Part shown: positions 33,632 through 46,109 of the stretch, in pieces | How the letters are laid out: each line of letters begins with the position of its first letter | Numbering within the stretch: the stretch's first letter is position 1 | Source of the DNA: Archegozetes longisetosus | Taxonomy: Eukaryota > Arthropoda > Arachnida > Sarcoptiformes > Trhypochthoniidae | Assembly (NCBI GenBank): GCA_018873245.2 | Contig: JAEMBT020000007.1 | Coordinates: 3,799,129 to 3,863,128, forward strand | Direction of reading: 5' to 3' | DNA: 64,000 bases | Position numbers and translations under genes: made by a program | Notes under the pieces: model-generated | Database searches by the model: none | Seen by the model: the letters and a program-made list of their open reading frames with translations, nothing else | Told to the model about the DNA's origin: nothing

Positions 33632-36600
33632 ATGTTATCAAGTTCTCAAACGCAAAACCGTAAGTACATTTTTATCATTTATTAGTCAATTGGTTCAATG
33701 CTCAATCATTATCTTCTCATAATCAGACACTACATCGGAAACGTCTAAACAGTCGCGAGCACTGACTGGAAGTGTCACTAAATTGTTGGACAATTTTGGT
33801 TTCATTGATGACAGTGTTTTCTTTCAGTTGAGGTAATCATTAGTTTTCAAACCAATCATTAATTCATTCATTCATTTATTCATTCATTATCTTTGATATC
33901 AATGAAATAATTGCATAAATTGTACAAAAAATGTCTGTAGTTTTTGACTAATAAATAAAAACTTCAAAAACATTGATATAAACAAGTTTTAGAAAAAGAG
34001 TAAAATTGGTGTGTATTTGTTGATTAAAATTGAAATTCTTATGGCATTAACCGACAGTGTGGTAAAGGGCGGTGACGTGCAGGTCGGGGATAAGGTTTAC
34101 TGTGAGTGCTCTTACTCCGAACACTTGCCCTTCAAATGGAACGCAACAAAAGTCCATTTGGTTCAGAGCAACAATCGGAGCAGCAGTTCCAGCAGTCAGT
34201 CCTCTCAAACTCAGTCTCAGTCGAATGCATCACAAGTCGCCTCAACCTATCTTCAGCACAGACTTCAGCAACAGCAGCAACAACAGCCTCGCGAAGAAGC
34301 AAACAATCCAATGGCTGGAATAAATATTAATCCTTCCCATAATTACTATTCGAATCAGTCGGTTGCAAATCAGTCTTCATTTGTGCCTCAAATGGATTTC
34401 GTCAAGACACAACAAGCGGTGGCGGCCGCACAACAATTGGCCTCTTATTATGGCAGAAATGACAATCAAAATAATTTCAGTCAGTTGCAATACACGTCAA
34501 CTCCAGGTATTGATCAATATCAGTATTTTGTGTTGAACTCTCTCATAGTAGCAATTGGTTCAATTGATCGATAGGTTCGGCCTTTGTTTCCTCTTCACTG
34601 CCATTCGCTCAACAAATTCAGGCAAACATATTGCCTGCACAGACCAGACATGCACCTCAGAATAGTTATAAATCTAGTGGTTCCCGTTGGGAAAGAGACG
34701 AGAGAAGTGGTCGTACTGATGATAGATTCAGAAATAGAGATAACGATCGCTCGAGATTTGGCGACAATGTTCGTAAAAGACATGATGAAAGGGATATAAA
34801 GAGTCTGGAAAAGGATCGCAACAGTATTGGAAGGGATGAGTTCGGAAGAGATTTGAGACGAGACAGGGATAGGGATAGAGATCGAGATCGAGAACGGGAC
34901 AAAGACAAGGAACGTGAACGCGAGAGATTATCAGAAAGAGAGCGAAGATCAAAGCGATCGGAATCACCAAATAGTGTGACAAGTCAGAATCAGAGTACAA
35001 GAGTTGCACAAAGACGTCGATACGAACCCGTCAACATTCCAAAGTTGGCGATACTTAAGTATGCCTTTAGCCTCAAATAGATTTTATGATTAGAAAAATC
35101 ATTAAAGTTATTCACTTTTGATAGGAATCCCCTCAATGTTTATGACATTAAACAGAGATATTCCGCTAATCTTCACGTTCCTTCAGACCTTAAAGAAGTT
35201 GTTGTTAATTCGCAATTTTCGCTAAATATAAGTGATATCCCGAAACCGATAACTTTCAGAGTAGTTGATATTAAGAACGAAAATAAGAGAAAGATTCGCC
35301 GAAGAAGACTGAAAGTAATAAAGATGTTAAGAAAATGGATTCGAAAGATGAAAATGATAGCAAACAAGAAGCAACAGCTATGGAAGTCGAAGACACAAAC
35401 AATAAAACTGATGGCAAAGATAAAGCATCACCAGGACAGCCAATTTCATTGAGATCACAGCATAAATATGGGGTCAAGGTTCTTATCATTTCATTGCCGT
35501 CAATGAATGACATTTACGATCGAATATTTGGCTCAGATTTTGACGCTATCAGTACTGGAAGTAAAGCATATTTTCTTCACTTCAACAAACTTTTGGCTTT
35601 TCTCGTTTCGCGTAATGCAAACGATGGTTTCTCTCTAATTGGAGGAAAATTCAGTCCTCAATTGGATGGATATATGTGAGTATAAAGTTATTCGAATTGT
35701 ATGTTTGCCTGAAAACTTATGACCGATTATTTCAACGATAGATCTGATACCGACGAACCGAATTTGATCGCAACAGCCATTCGTGTGGTCGGAGAACAAA
35801 CGGGAATGAATTTAACGAAATGTAGCAAATGGAAACTTATCGCAACTTTCGTATACAATCGGTATGTTAGTAGTGAAGAAGTCACCGGTAGAAACCATGT
35901 TTCAAATCCATACTTTCTCTAATTTTAGTGACAATTCAGTGGACCCGTTGAACCCAAGCCTGGAATTTACGCGTGTTTATATGCCTGACGTTTGGAGCTC
36001 TTTGGACAGCATTTATGATGAATTAAAAACCAACAAATCTATTACTAATGATATAGAAAATAATGAGTCTGATCTTGTTTTAAATAATGATATGATAGAA
36101 AAAAATAGTGAAAATAGTGATGATGTTATTGCTAATGATCATAAAAGTCAGTTAATTAGCGCTCACACCAATGACTTAAATGATTCTTCTGCTGGCATTC
36201 AACAAACGGATTCTTTAGCCGAAAACTGTTCAACTGCTTCCTCACAACAGCCATCAGCAGATATTAGCTCTGCTATGGATTTATCTGATTCTAATGTTTC
36301 TGAATCGGAGGGAAACAATTTACGGCGAAACCAGGAATCGATTTCTAATGTTGCGACGACAACTTCTGACACCACAACCATTGATTTGACTTCGGGAACA
36401 GCTATAAGTTCATCTATTGAGCCACAAGTCGTTGATTCGTCATCTGTTGATAGTTCGTCAACTGTTGTGCCGACACCTCAGAAGGAGATCGAGGACTCAT
36501 CTTCTAATGCACGAAAACTTGATTCGGACATTCAAACGCGATCAGTTTCTGGGAACGATAAGGAAACTAATGTTTCTTCTCCTTCTACTAAGACTGCAGC

Positions 36601-38522
36601 ACAAAAATCTGCTCCCATTCCAGGTGATCCCTCAGAGTTACAGCTACTGTTGTCGCGCATTAATGATATGAAAGTTGCTGAACTGCGCGCAGAGCTTGAG
36701 AAAAGGGGTACCCGCATTAAGGCTAACTTAAAAAAGGCTGATTTAGTGGTTAAGTTGAAGCAAGTTATTGAGCAATTGTTAGAGGACGAGGATGTTGTTA
36801 GCGATGAGGTTAAGAATGACTGGTGGGCGCAGAGAATTCGCAGCAAAGAGAGTGCTAGCAATGAAACTGAGGATAAGGATAGCTCTCAACAAAATCAAAG
36901 CAACAATGAGGAGGACGTGCAGAAAGATGTTCATAAGTCCTCCGACAACGCTTCGAATGACAATAATGACAGCAATGCTCGCCTTACTATTGATGACACG
37001 AATCAGCAGGAGTCCCAAATGAGTGTCGATAATCAGAGTGACAACCAGAATAAAAAAGATGACCAAAATGTTGTCAGTACTGATCACAACCAAAGACAAG
37101 AACAAAGCGAAACAGCACAAACAAACGATGCTCAACAAAAGTCACCAGAAAATGGTTAATGAGAATTGAAATTAAACTCACGTTATAGTGATCTCTTTTC
37201 GAAGATAGTTTAACTGAATTATAGGTTGCACTTTTCGAGAAAATGATTCACGAGAATAACTATAACGAGAAATTAGTTGAAAGTCTCGTAATCATAGATT
37301 CTGTTATTGATTGGGTCATTTTTATCATTTTCTAGAATCAAATAAACGTAAAAATGATGAGAGTCAAGAAATAGAGCCAAAGAAAGCAAAGAGTGGCAAT
37401 GAGTCCCCTCCACGAGAAATAGTTCCGAAGAAAGTGGTCGAGGGATGTGTTTGTGTGAAAGGAGGAGAAAACCTAACAGTAATAACACTCCACGAAGCTC
37501 TTAATCATCAACGATACGATCAGTTTGAGGTTCGATTCGACATTTACTTAGTTTAAGGTTGAATTAAAACCCAATTTTTTGATTAATTAGATGTCGATTG
37601 CGTCGGAACTGGTGCGAGAGTCTTTGATTCATCACTTCTCGCACTATATCTTGTCGACTTTAGTTCATAACCATCGAAATCCTGCTGTGAAAGAAGAAAA
37701 GTCTTCGCAAGATTTGAAAGTAAACCATTTTACTGATTATTTGATTTAGAAGTTGCTAATTTGATTTGTCTCCAATTGATAGCCAACTCCATTACCAGTA
37801 AATTATGTTCATTTGTCATTCGCTTACTTTGATTCGAGTCATTGCGGACACATTCTGTCTGAAGATTTAGCAAAGCTTTTAAACAACGCAAACTTTACTC
37901 TGTCACGAAGAGCTTTTAATCTACTCGTCAATAGCGAGGAAAAAGTTGTTTATCGCGATTTGACTGAGCCAAAAGAGTTGCTTGCACTTAAAAAAGCTAA
38001 TTACAATAGAAGTAATGTTAGTTCAGGTAACGATTCATCCAATGCAAATCAGGTTAAGATAATTGAGAAAAACGGAACTGTTTATGATATCGAAAAACTG
38101 ATTGAACAGTCGGAGAGTAATGAGAAATTGAAAGTTAGATTGGCTGAAGAGTTGACTGCAAATAAGGATAAAATTGGTACAAGTTTTAAGTACTTGACTG
38201 AAATTAATAGATATTTATGATTGGTTTATTAATTGATTTTCAGAACAATTGAATGAATATATAAATGAATTGGAAAATAGACAGAAAAAGATGACAGTTG
38301 CAACCGAAAAGCAAAACGACGAAATTTGTTCGCTTAAACGTGAGCGAGAAATTATCAAAAATAAGGTAATTCTTGTCTAGATGTCCATTGAAACGATGGC
38401 TAACTTTTAATTTTGCTTAATTTTCTGCTCATTAGTACGACTCATTGCGGAAAGCAGTTGAGACATCCGTTTCATCTTTCAATGAAGTTTTAAAAGTTCA
38501 AAGTGAAGAAAATAAGATTTGA
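33632..38522 (+). CDS. CCAR1: Cell division cycle and apoptosis regulator (CCAR1/CARP-1 family)
   Basis: Twelve exons: 33632-33659, 33727-33832, 34058-34506, 34575-35058, 35125-35675, 35742-35861, 35929-37154, 37336-37529, 37591-37719, 37783-38176, 38244-38365, 38436-38522. About 1,296 aa. Order: S1-like domain (LTGSVTKLLDNFGFIDD, VFFQLSVVKG), Gln-rich segment with seven consecutive Gln, Arg/Asp/Glu repeats (RDRDRDRERDKDKERERE), the DBC1/CCAR1 domain (GVKVLIISLPSMNDIYDRIF, LIGGKFSPQLDG), long acidic Ser/Asn-rich part, SAP motif (MKVAELRAELEKRGTRI), EF-hand-like segment (FAYFDSSHCGHIL) and a C-terminal coiled coil. Known role: nuclear coactivator and splicing/apoptosis regulator. In exon 5, near 35280-35295, the frame must gain one base, giving either an assembly error or a real lesion; all other phases agree. 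Confidence 0.93.
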
Positions 38523-39215
38523 AAATGAATTTTCCAAAAATATCAATCGATTGATTTTAATTATCATCACTCCTATTAATTTTTCTTTTGATTGTTTTCT
38601 ATAACTTTTAATTTAAATATATTGAAGTTTAATATTTTGTAAGCTTTAAAGATTTAGTTCATTTGCGCGTACAATAATAAACATAATTATTCGATATTAT
38701 TCTCAACTAAAGACTTATTCGAACTTTAAATTAGAATTAAACAGTTTTAAAAACTTTTTGTAGAAAAGTTGTTAAAAGAGAAAAATTTGAAGAAAATAAA
38801 ATTTCCATAGAAAAACAGAGATCTTATTTCAAATCTAAAATTAGTAAATATTTGAAATAAAAGTTTTCTCAAGTCTTAAAAGTGAGCAAACGTTCGGTAA
38901 GAGAGAGATTTAAAAACTAATATTTACATTGTGCACAAACTTGTCATAACTTTTACATAAATAAGTATTTGAGTCATACGTGACTCAAATGACATCACCC
39001 GAGAAATCCTTAAAATAAGAGAACAGTTTATATTATGGCTTTCAATTGACTGTTACTCTCATCAAAATAACAACAAATCATTTTAATTATTATTTGTTAT
39101 TTTTATATTTTGGTCAATTATTTTATTTGAATAATTATATATTTTCAATGTTTAATTCTTTAGTTATTTCCAGTATTTAATTCAAATGTATTTTTGAGCC
39201 ATTTTTCGGCAGAAT
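38523..39215. other. Intergenic region between CCAR1 and PIK3C2
   Basis: Very AT-rich, 0.7 kb between two plus-strand genes. Holds the CCAR1 3' end and the PIK3C2 promoter. No other feature. Confidence 0.5.
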
Positions 39216-42200
39216 ATGAATCAAAACAATGGTTTGTAAAACATTTCATTAATTTACTTAACGTTTGTTTACATTTGTTTACATTTTTATCTTCTGTTTT
39301 CTACTTATTTAATAATTGTCTTGATTTCAGATTTGTTTATCACTAATTTGTAAATATCTTCACTTGATTTCCAAATATTTTAATAACTTTTAATAACTTT
39401 TTTTTAAGAAGTTTAGAAATTTTGTTCCAAAGAGTTTCAATTTAAATAGTTTTTGGCCATAAAGTGTTTTATTAATTGGCCAATTAATTATTTGGTCTTA
39501 CAATAGGATCAGTTCCACCACTTCCACCTCGAAGAACAATATCAATCCCAAGAAGTCCATCGACGAATGAATCGAAAGTCTTGATGACATCCGACGCACA
39601 ACTGTTAACAAAAGGTTACATGTTCTTCAAGTGGCTCTAGAGTTCAATTATTTCATTATTTACCTCTTCATTTGATTAGTTCCTCCACCGCCACAAAAAT
39701 CAAAATATAATTCAGATTTAATTAATTTCCGGCTTCACGAACAAGAGCTCAACAATGAGTCCAGTGATGAAAACTTCAACTCGTTTCAAACGCAGGTCTC
39801 GAGACCTAATCTCTTATCAAATACTAATTTTTCTAACTTTTTGAGTATGTTTTGAGTCAAATTTTGTTTTGTTGGAAAGCTTTTAATGATTTGCTTATTG
39901 TCTGATTTATTATTTGGATTGGCAGCAAATCCTAACATAAAACTAACCCCAAGCCCAACAACTGTCGCAAATACGTTACAGTCTCAAATTCAATGGCAAA
40001 CACAGGGCATTCCAACTCAATTTATCAACAATACAGTCATGCCTTCGGTCGCACGGTCTCAAATGCCGAATAACTGCTCGAATTCATTCACTAACTATAT
40101 GTATTCATCGTCTGCAGGAGTAATTAATTCTTACTTTTACTTTGTTTTAGTTTTTACTGGTTTAGTTTTTATTAGATTTTAAGTTTATTAAAACCTTTTC
40201 TTGAGCCTCTCCCCAAGTTTTCTATTTCTTTGCTGTAAATCGGATTTAGGTTAAGAACGAAAAAAGCCATTTAATTTTCAGAACTTTATAGTTATATCAC
40301 TTACAATTCATTACAATTGATAAATAGGTGTCGCCAATGAGTGGTTCGCTCCCGATGGGTCCGGTGTCTTCATTGTCTCACTCTTTGTCTGCCCCAAGCT
40401 TCTCTTCAAACTTTTCGTTTTCAAACCTGACATATACTTATTCAGCACCACCAACATTTCGACAAAGCAGTGCTACAACTGCTACGACACTAGAAGATAT
40501 TCAAAAACTGGTCACAAACGGTAACTCACCTGCTCATCAAATTCTGGTCAATAAGAAGTCTATCGATAAAAAAGCAAATAATAGCGATTTAATCGATTTA
40601 GTCGATTTTCAGACAAATTCAAAAGCAAAGATATTTTGCAACTCTTTGATCCACTTTTAGATAATTTACAAGAACAGGAACCAGAGCCTGATCTGAACTT
40701 CTCAAATAATTTTGTCGATAATTTTGAGGCTAAGGCCAGTGATGAAATCGATAGAGCTGTTCCAAAACAAGAAGTAGTTTTGGTATGAATTGCTTCATCG
40801 GTCGAATTGAATTTTAGGAAATATTAAAAATTTTCTCATATTTTCAGAGAAAGAAAACCAATACCGAAGTTGAGAGTTCTTCACGTGAAAGTAAGAACAT
40901 ATCCGAAAGTAATACTAAATCAGCTTCGAGTGATATCTCAGAACCGTTTCGTGTTGTGTCGAAGAAATGTCGTGCGAACGAAGAGTTACAGCATTTTTGC
41001 GCTCAGTTGGCTCTTTTGCGATCTCAGTATCAATACAATGACTACATCGCAAACGTTGGCTTAGTTATATCGCCTACACTTGACTCACAACATGACAACT
41101 CATTGAGTGTAAAACTAGTGATTGAAACACAATTATCTCCGCAACCGATTTCATTTACCTGTAATGTTGACACGAGTGTTGAACACATTATTTCACATGT
41201 TATATGTACTCTTGTTGAGGACGCATCACAGGTATGGATGAATAGCGTTCGACCAATAATATTTGAATCTTAAACTTAAAAAAACTTTACTTAAGGTAAA
41301 AATGGATGATTATATGCTTAAAGTTTATGGTCTCAGCGAATACTTCGCGGCCGATTCAGTTCTGGCCAATTATCTTTATGTCCATCAGTGCCATAAGTTT
41401 GATGAAGACGTTCACTTAAGCTTAGTCCATGTGAAAGATTTGCATCGACCCTTTGCTCGAATGGCTAAAGACGACGAAAGTATTGATTTTTCAGCCGATG
41501 ATTTGACCCCCAAATCAATTGTTTGTAAATTCGGCGAATTAAGTGCCGAAACTATTAATATTTTGCTCGAAAACTTTGATAGAGAAATAGGAAAATTGAG
41601 ATCAGAAGCGAGAATGAGTAAATATTAACTAAAACTAATTTCTATAGTTAATAAACTTAATAAAATTTTTCAATTCCTGCAGGTATTGGACAATTGCAAT
41701 CCCAAAGTATTATCCAGACGGTGAAAGCCATTTGTACTCATTTATCATCATTAGAAACAATGTCATTAACTGAATCTTATACTAATTTTCAACAATTGTG
41801 CAATGCATTCGGTGCTTATAAGCGTGAATCGAGTTCTAGTAGTGACGACAGCACTGGAGATGTAAGGATTAGTGCGATTCCAGACTTCAACACGAAGTTA
41901 TGGGAAATATTAGATCACGCTTTAGTCAAATTGAAACTCGCATTGGCGCAATTAATCCATTTATACGCCCAAACATTTCCGGTTGATTTCGATGTAAGTG
42001 GAGAAATATTGCGTAAGGACAAGAAGAAATCAAAAAAAGACATTTCGTCTTCAATGGACACCCTCTTATGTTATGTCGGGGTTTGTTGTCAACTCCAACC
42101 CGAATGGCTCACTCTTTATAAAGAATTCAAAGTAACTAAGCGAAGAAGAGTATTTCTATGAAATATTAATGTTTTTCGATAATTTTAGATAAGATTCCAA

Positions 42201-45200
42201 TTGATCCATGGAGAAAACAAGTTAACGACATGTAGTTCAAAGATAGTTTGTCCGACAAAATCATTTTTTCACCGGTTATCATTTGACGAATGGGTTCAGT
42301 TCGATTGGCCCATATTCAATCTTCCGCGAGAAGTGAGACTTGAAGTGACACTAATTGGCGTCAAAAGTGTTTCGCAATCGGATCCTGTTCCCTCTTCACC
42401 AACAAGTTCTTCTGCCAATACTATTAACAATCAAGAGAGTAATTGTAAAACTGAAATTTTCATTAAGTACCTAGCTTAATTAATTTGCAATTTCTTTTGA
42501 ATAGCAACTCAAGACTTGGCAATTGGAATAATGTATTTATTTGATTATAATCAGAACTTATGTCAAGGACAGTACTTGGTCCCTTTGTGGACGAGCTCCG
42601 CGGACTTTTCAATAGAAACCGATCGCAAACTAATTAATTCGACCTGTTATGAAAAAAATAATCCAATCGTTCACATTATTTTGCCCGAAACTGATTTCGA
42701 AATCAAATTCCCGCCTGTTATTTGGGACCAAACGTGTGATATAACTCAGGCATCGCGCCGAAGACTTAATTCACTCGATTCCGCGACGCAAACGGAATTA
42801 TTTCAATTATTAAGTCGGAATCCACTGGAACCGATGTCTTGTGGAGACCGTGAACAATTATGGGATCGAAGACATTATCTGTACGATTGTGCCGAAGCCT
42901 TACCTAAAGTATTACTGGCCTCACACTCGTGGGAGTGGTCTTCATTGGCGGATATCTACTCAATGGTCCAGCAATGGTCTCAGTTATCACCAGTAGAATC
43001 GATGCAATTACTGCTGCCATCATTTCCAGACGTTCACATCAGACAAATGACTGTGAAATGGCTTAAAAAATTATCTTCAGACGAATTGTGCGATTTTTTG
43101 CCACAATTAGTACAGGCCTTACGGTAATTACTATTTTGAATATCTAATAACTGTTCCATTAGTTAATACTTTTTTCTCTGATTAGTTTCGACGCTTATCT
43201 CGATTCTCCTCTGATATGTTTTCTATTAGAGAGCTCTTTATCTTCGGTGCGAGTTTGTCACTACTTGTACTGGATCCTCAAGTGTTATATTAATGATCAA
43301 CAGTTCGCTTATCGCTCTCGAATATATCTAAACTCATTGTTGGCCATTTGCGGTGACTCAACAAATGAAATGTTTGACAGGCAGGAAAAGCTTTGTCGAC
43401 AAATTTCAACAATATGTGATCACGTGAAAAGTGCAAAGGAATCACAGCGACTTAATACTCTATTGCTCGAATTGGAAACTGTGCACGACTTTTTGGTTAG
43501 TTACTAACCCTTTTTGATAGTTGTTTAGGATGATTCGATTACTATTTTGATCCATAGATCCAAAACCCGACAGCACTTCCATTATCGCCCTCAATGCAAG
43601 TCTGCGGTCTTGATGTCAAGATTTGTTCATATTTTCCTTCCAATTCATTGCCGCTCAAACTGGTGTTCAAAAATCCTGACACCAAGACCTCACTGTCCAC
43701 ATTGGAAGCCATTTTCAAAGTTGGCGATGATCTAAGACAAGACATGCTTTCGATGCAAATGATCCAAATCATGGATAAGATTTGGTTGAAGGCAGGTCTC
43801 AATCTTCGAATGGTTTCCTTTGGGTGTATTGCAACCGACTACAAGAAAGGAATGGTAGAAATGGTCAGAAATAGCGAGACACTACGTAAAATCCAATTAG
43901 AACACGGACTCACAGGTTCTTTCAAAGATCGGCCGATTGCTGAATGGCTTCAAAAGCATAACACATCAGAACTTGAATACCATCACGCAGTGGACAACTT
44001 CACGTATTCTTGTGCGGGGTATTCGGTTGCGACTTATATTTTAGGAATTTGTGATCGACATAACGATAATATAATGCTCACCACTTCTGGACACTTGTTT
44101 CACATCGATTTCGGAAAGTTTTTGGGCGATTCACAGATGATGGCAGGTATGGATCAAATGAGAAGACATTCAATATCTAGTCCTGTGAAATAATATATTC
44201 TAATAACTTATTCAAAGGTATCAAAAGAGATCGCGTGGCTTTTGTATTGACTCAAGACATGGCTTATGTCATAAATGGTGGCGATCGACCATCAAAACAG
44301 TTCCAGTTCTTTATCGATCTTTGTTGTCAGGCATTCAATTTGTTGCGAAAAAATGGGAACTTTTTGTTGTCGCTCTTCTCTCTTATGATATCTTCGCGTA
44401 TTTGTGGTCTGAATACAGACGCAATCAAATACATTCATAAGGCATTAATGCCCGGTTTGAGCGAATCCGAAGCCATGTCTCAGTTCACAAGAATGATTGA
44501 GGACTCACTTCGATCGCGTTTCACTCAATTCAACTTTTTCATCCATAACTTGGCACAGTTGAGGTCTGTTTCGAGCATGAAGATCAATTATTCTATATTA
44601 ATCATTGTATTTTCAACAGATTCACAGGTGATCATAACGATCAGCTGTTATTATCATTTGTTCCCAAAAAGTTTACCAAAGAATCTGACGGAGAAATAAG
44701 TAATTTAGAAGTAATGAATTGCTATAAGAAATACGAACCCGAAAAAGTCTATTATTACATAATACGAGTTGAGCGTCAATTCCAACCCGATCCCAGTTAT
44801 ATCCACAGAACTTATCGCGAATTCATCGAATTTCACGACAAACTCAATAATTTGTACCCATTGGCTAAGTTTCATTGTTTGCCGCGCTCTTCTAATCTGA
44901 TTCGTTCGAACACGAGAGACGTTGCGCTGCAAAGAATGTATGAAATTAATAACTTCTTGAAAGGATTGATGAGTTTGGCTCACGAGATCTCTCACGGCGA
45001 CATCGTTTACACGTTTTTTCATCCGTTACTGAGAGATCAAGAGGGAGCTTCTCACAGGACTATCAACATTGCTTCGCCTCCAGGTCTGTCACACGTCCAA
45101 GCAGTTGATTTTCCATTAATTTATTCCTTTTCAATATTAAATTAAACTCCAATTCAAACTTTGTAACTAACTAAATCCACGAGCTATCATTAGTATTGTT

Positions 45201-46109
45201 GAGACTGTTCTAGCACTTTTATTGGTCTTCAATTCAACACTTAGTTTATGAATGAAATTAACTTCAATTATGCTTTGCTGTCATACTGTTAAAGAACTGA
45301 GTCGATTGGGTCCAACATTAAGCTCTTCTTCGACTTCAAGGTTGAGTATAGAGGAAGGAACTGTTCTGGGGTAGAAACAAAACAAAAGGACCAATACTTT
45401 AGTTAATAGACATTTAGGACACGTTTCAATGGGAATTTTTAAATAAACATTTATATTTATTTGATGATGATCGATGATGAACATATTGATTTACTTATTA
45501 TATTATTGATGATGACAGATTTCAATCCTCCTTTTCTCAGTTTTATTCAATCAATGTAGTCATAAACAGCTTTGAATTAATGACAAAATATATTGCAATA
45601 TTTGATTACAGGTAACATTTTGGGAAATTCATCGAACAAAACACAAAGACGTGATTCGCTATATGGGCCGACGATCACAGGTCAGGTCAAGCTGTCGATC
45701 ATTTATAAGAACATGTCTCTAGTGATAATGATCATGCACGCGAAGAACCTACAGTCACCGCGTTCTGCGACACCCGATTGTTATGTGAAGACTTATCTGA
45801 ATCCTGATCCGAATAAGTTCTCCAAAAGGAAAACAAGAGTTGTCTACAAGTCATGTCATCCGACTTTCATGGAAATGATTGTTTATCACGGAATACCTCT
45901 AGAAAAAGTCCAGCAAAAAGTACTTCAGGTATCTATCAATCTTGATTATTTACTTTTCCCTAATTGTCCCAACAATTCCTGATTAGGTCTCGGTTTGGGA
46001 TTACGATCGCGTCACCGAAAATATATTCTTAGGCGCCACTAACATAATGTTACGCGAATTACAATTAAGACAAGAAACTTGTGATTGGTTTCCATTGACA
46101 GGAAATTAA
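39216..46109 (+). CDS. PIK3C2: Class II phosphatidylinositol 3-kinase, C2-domain type
   Basis: Sixteen exons: 39216-39231, 39507-39614, 39680-39844, 39926-40119, 40328-40782, 40848-41231, 41296-41617, 41683-42131, 42189-42438, 42505-43123, 43186-43495, 43558-44146, 44218-44563, 44620-45083, 45612-45928, 45987-46109. About 1,703 aa (human PIK3C2A 1,686). A Pro/Ser-rich N-terminus is followed by LIDLVDF and LQLFDPLL, possible clathrin-adaptor contacts. Then a Ras-binding domain (about 440-550), first C2 (about 675-850), helical domain ([15 protein letters not shown]) and kinase with [26 protein letters not shown] and [11 protein letters not shown] ([25 protein letters not shown]) and a C-terminal C2 ([11 protein letters not shown]) complete it. 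Makes PI3P/PI(3,4)P2 in endocytosis. Exon 9's donor could be 42438 or nearby. A one-base loss near 40624-40634 breaks exon 5. Confidence 0.95.

Noticed and set aside
34666-35009. Ser/Leu/Arg-rich and Tyr/Leu-rich antisense ORFs
   Set aside because: Mirror of the Arg/Asp/Glu repeats of CCAR1 exon 4.
36199-37138. Several antisense ORFs under CCAR1 exon 7
   Set aside because: Shadows of a long low-complexity coding exon.
45281-45484. 67-codon minus ORF in PIK3C2 intron 14
   Set aside because: No domain, no splice context, and AT-rich chance composition.
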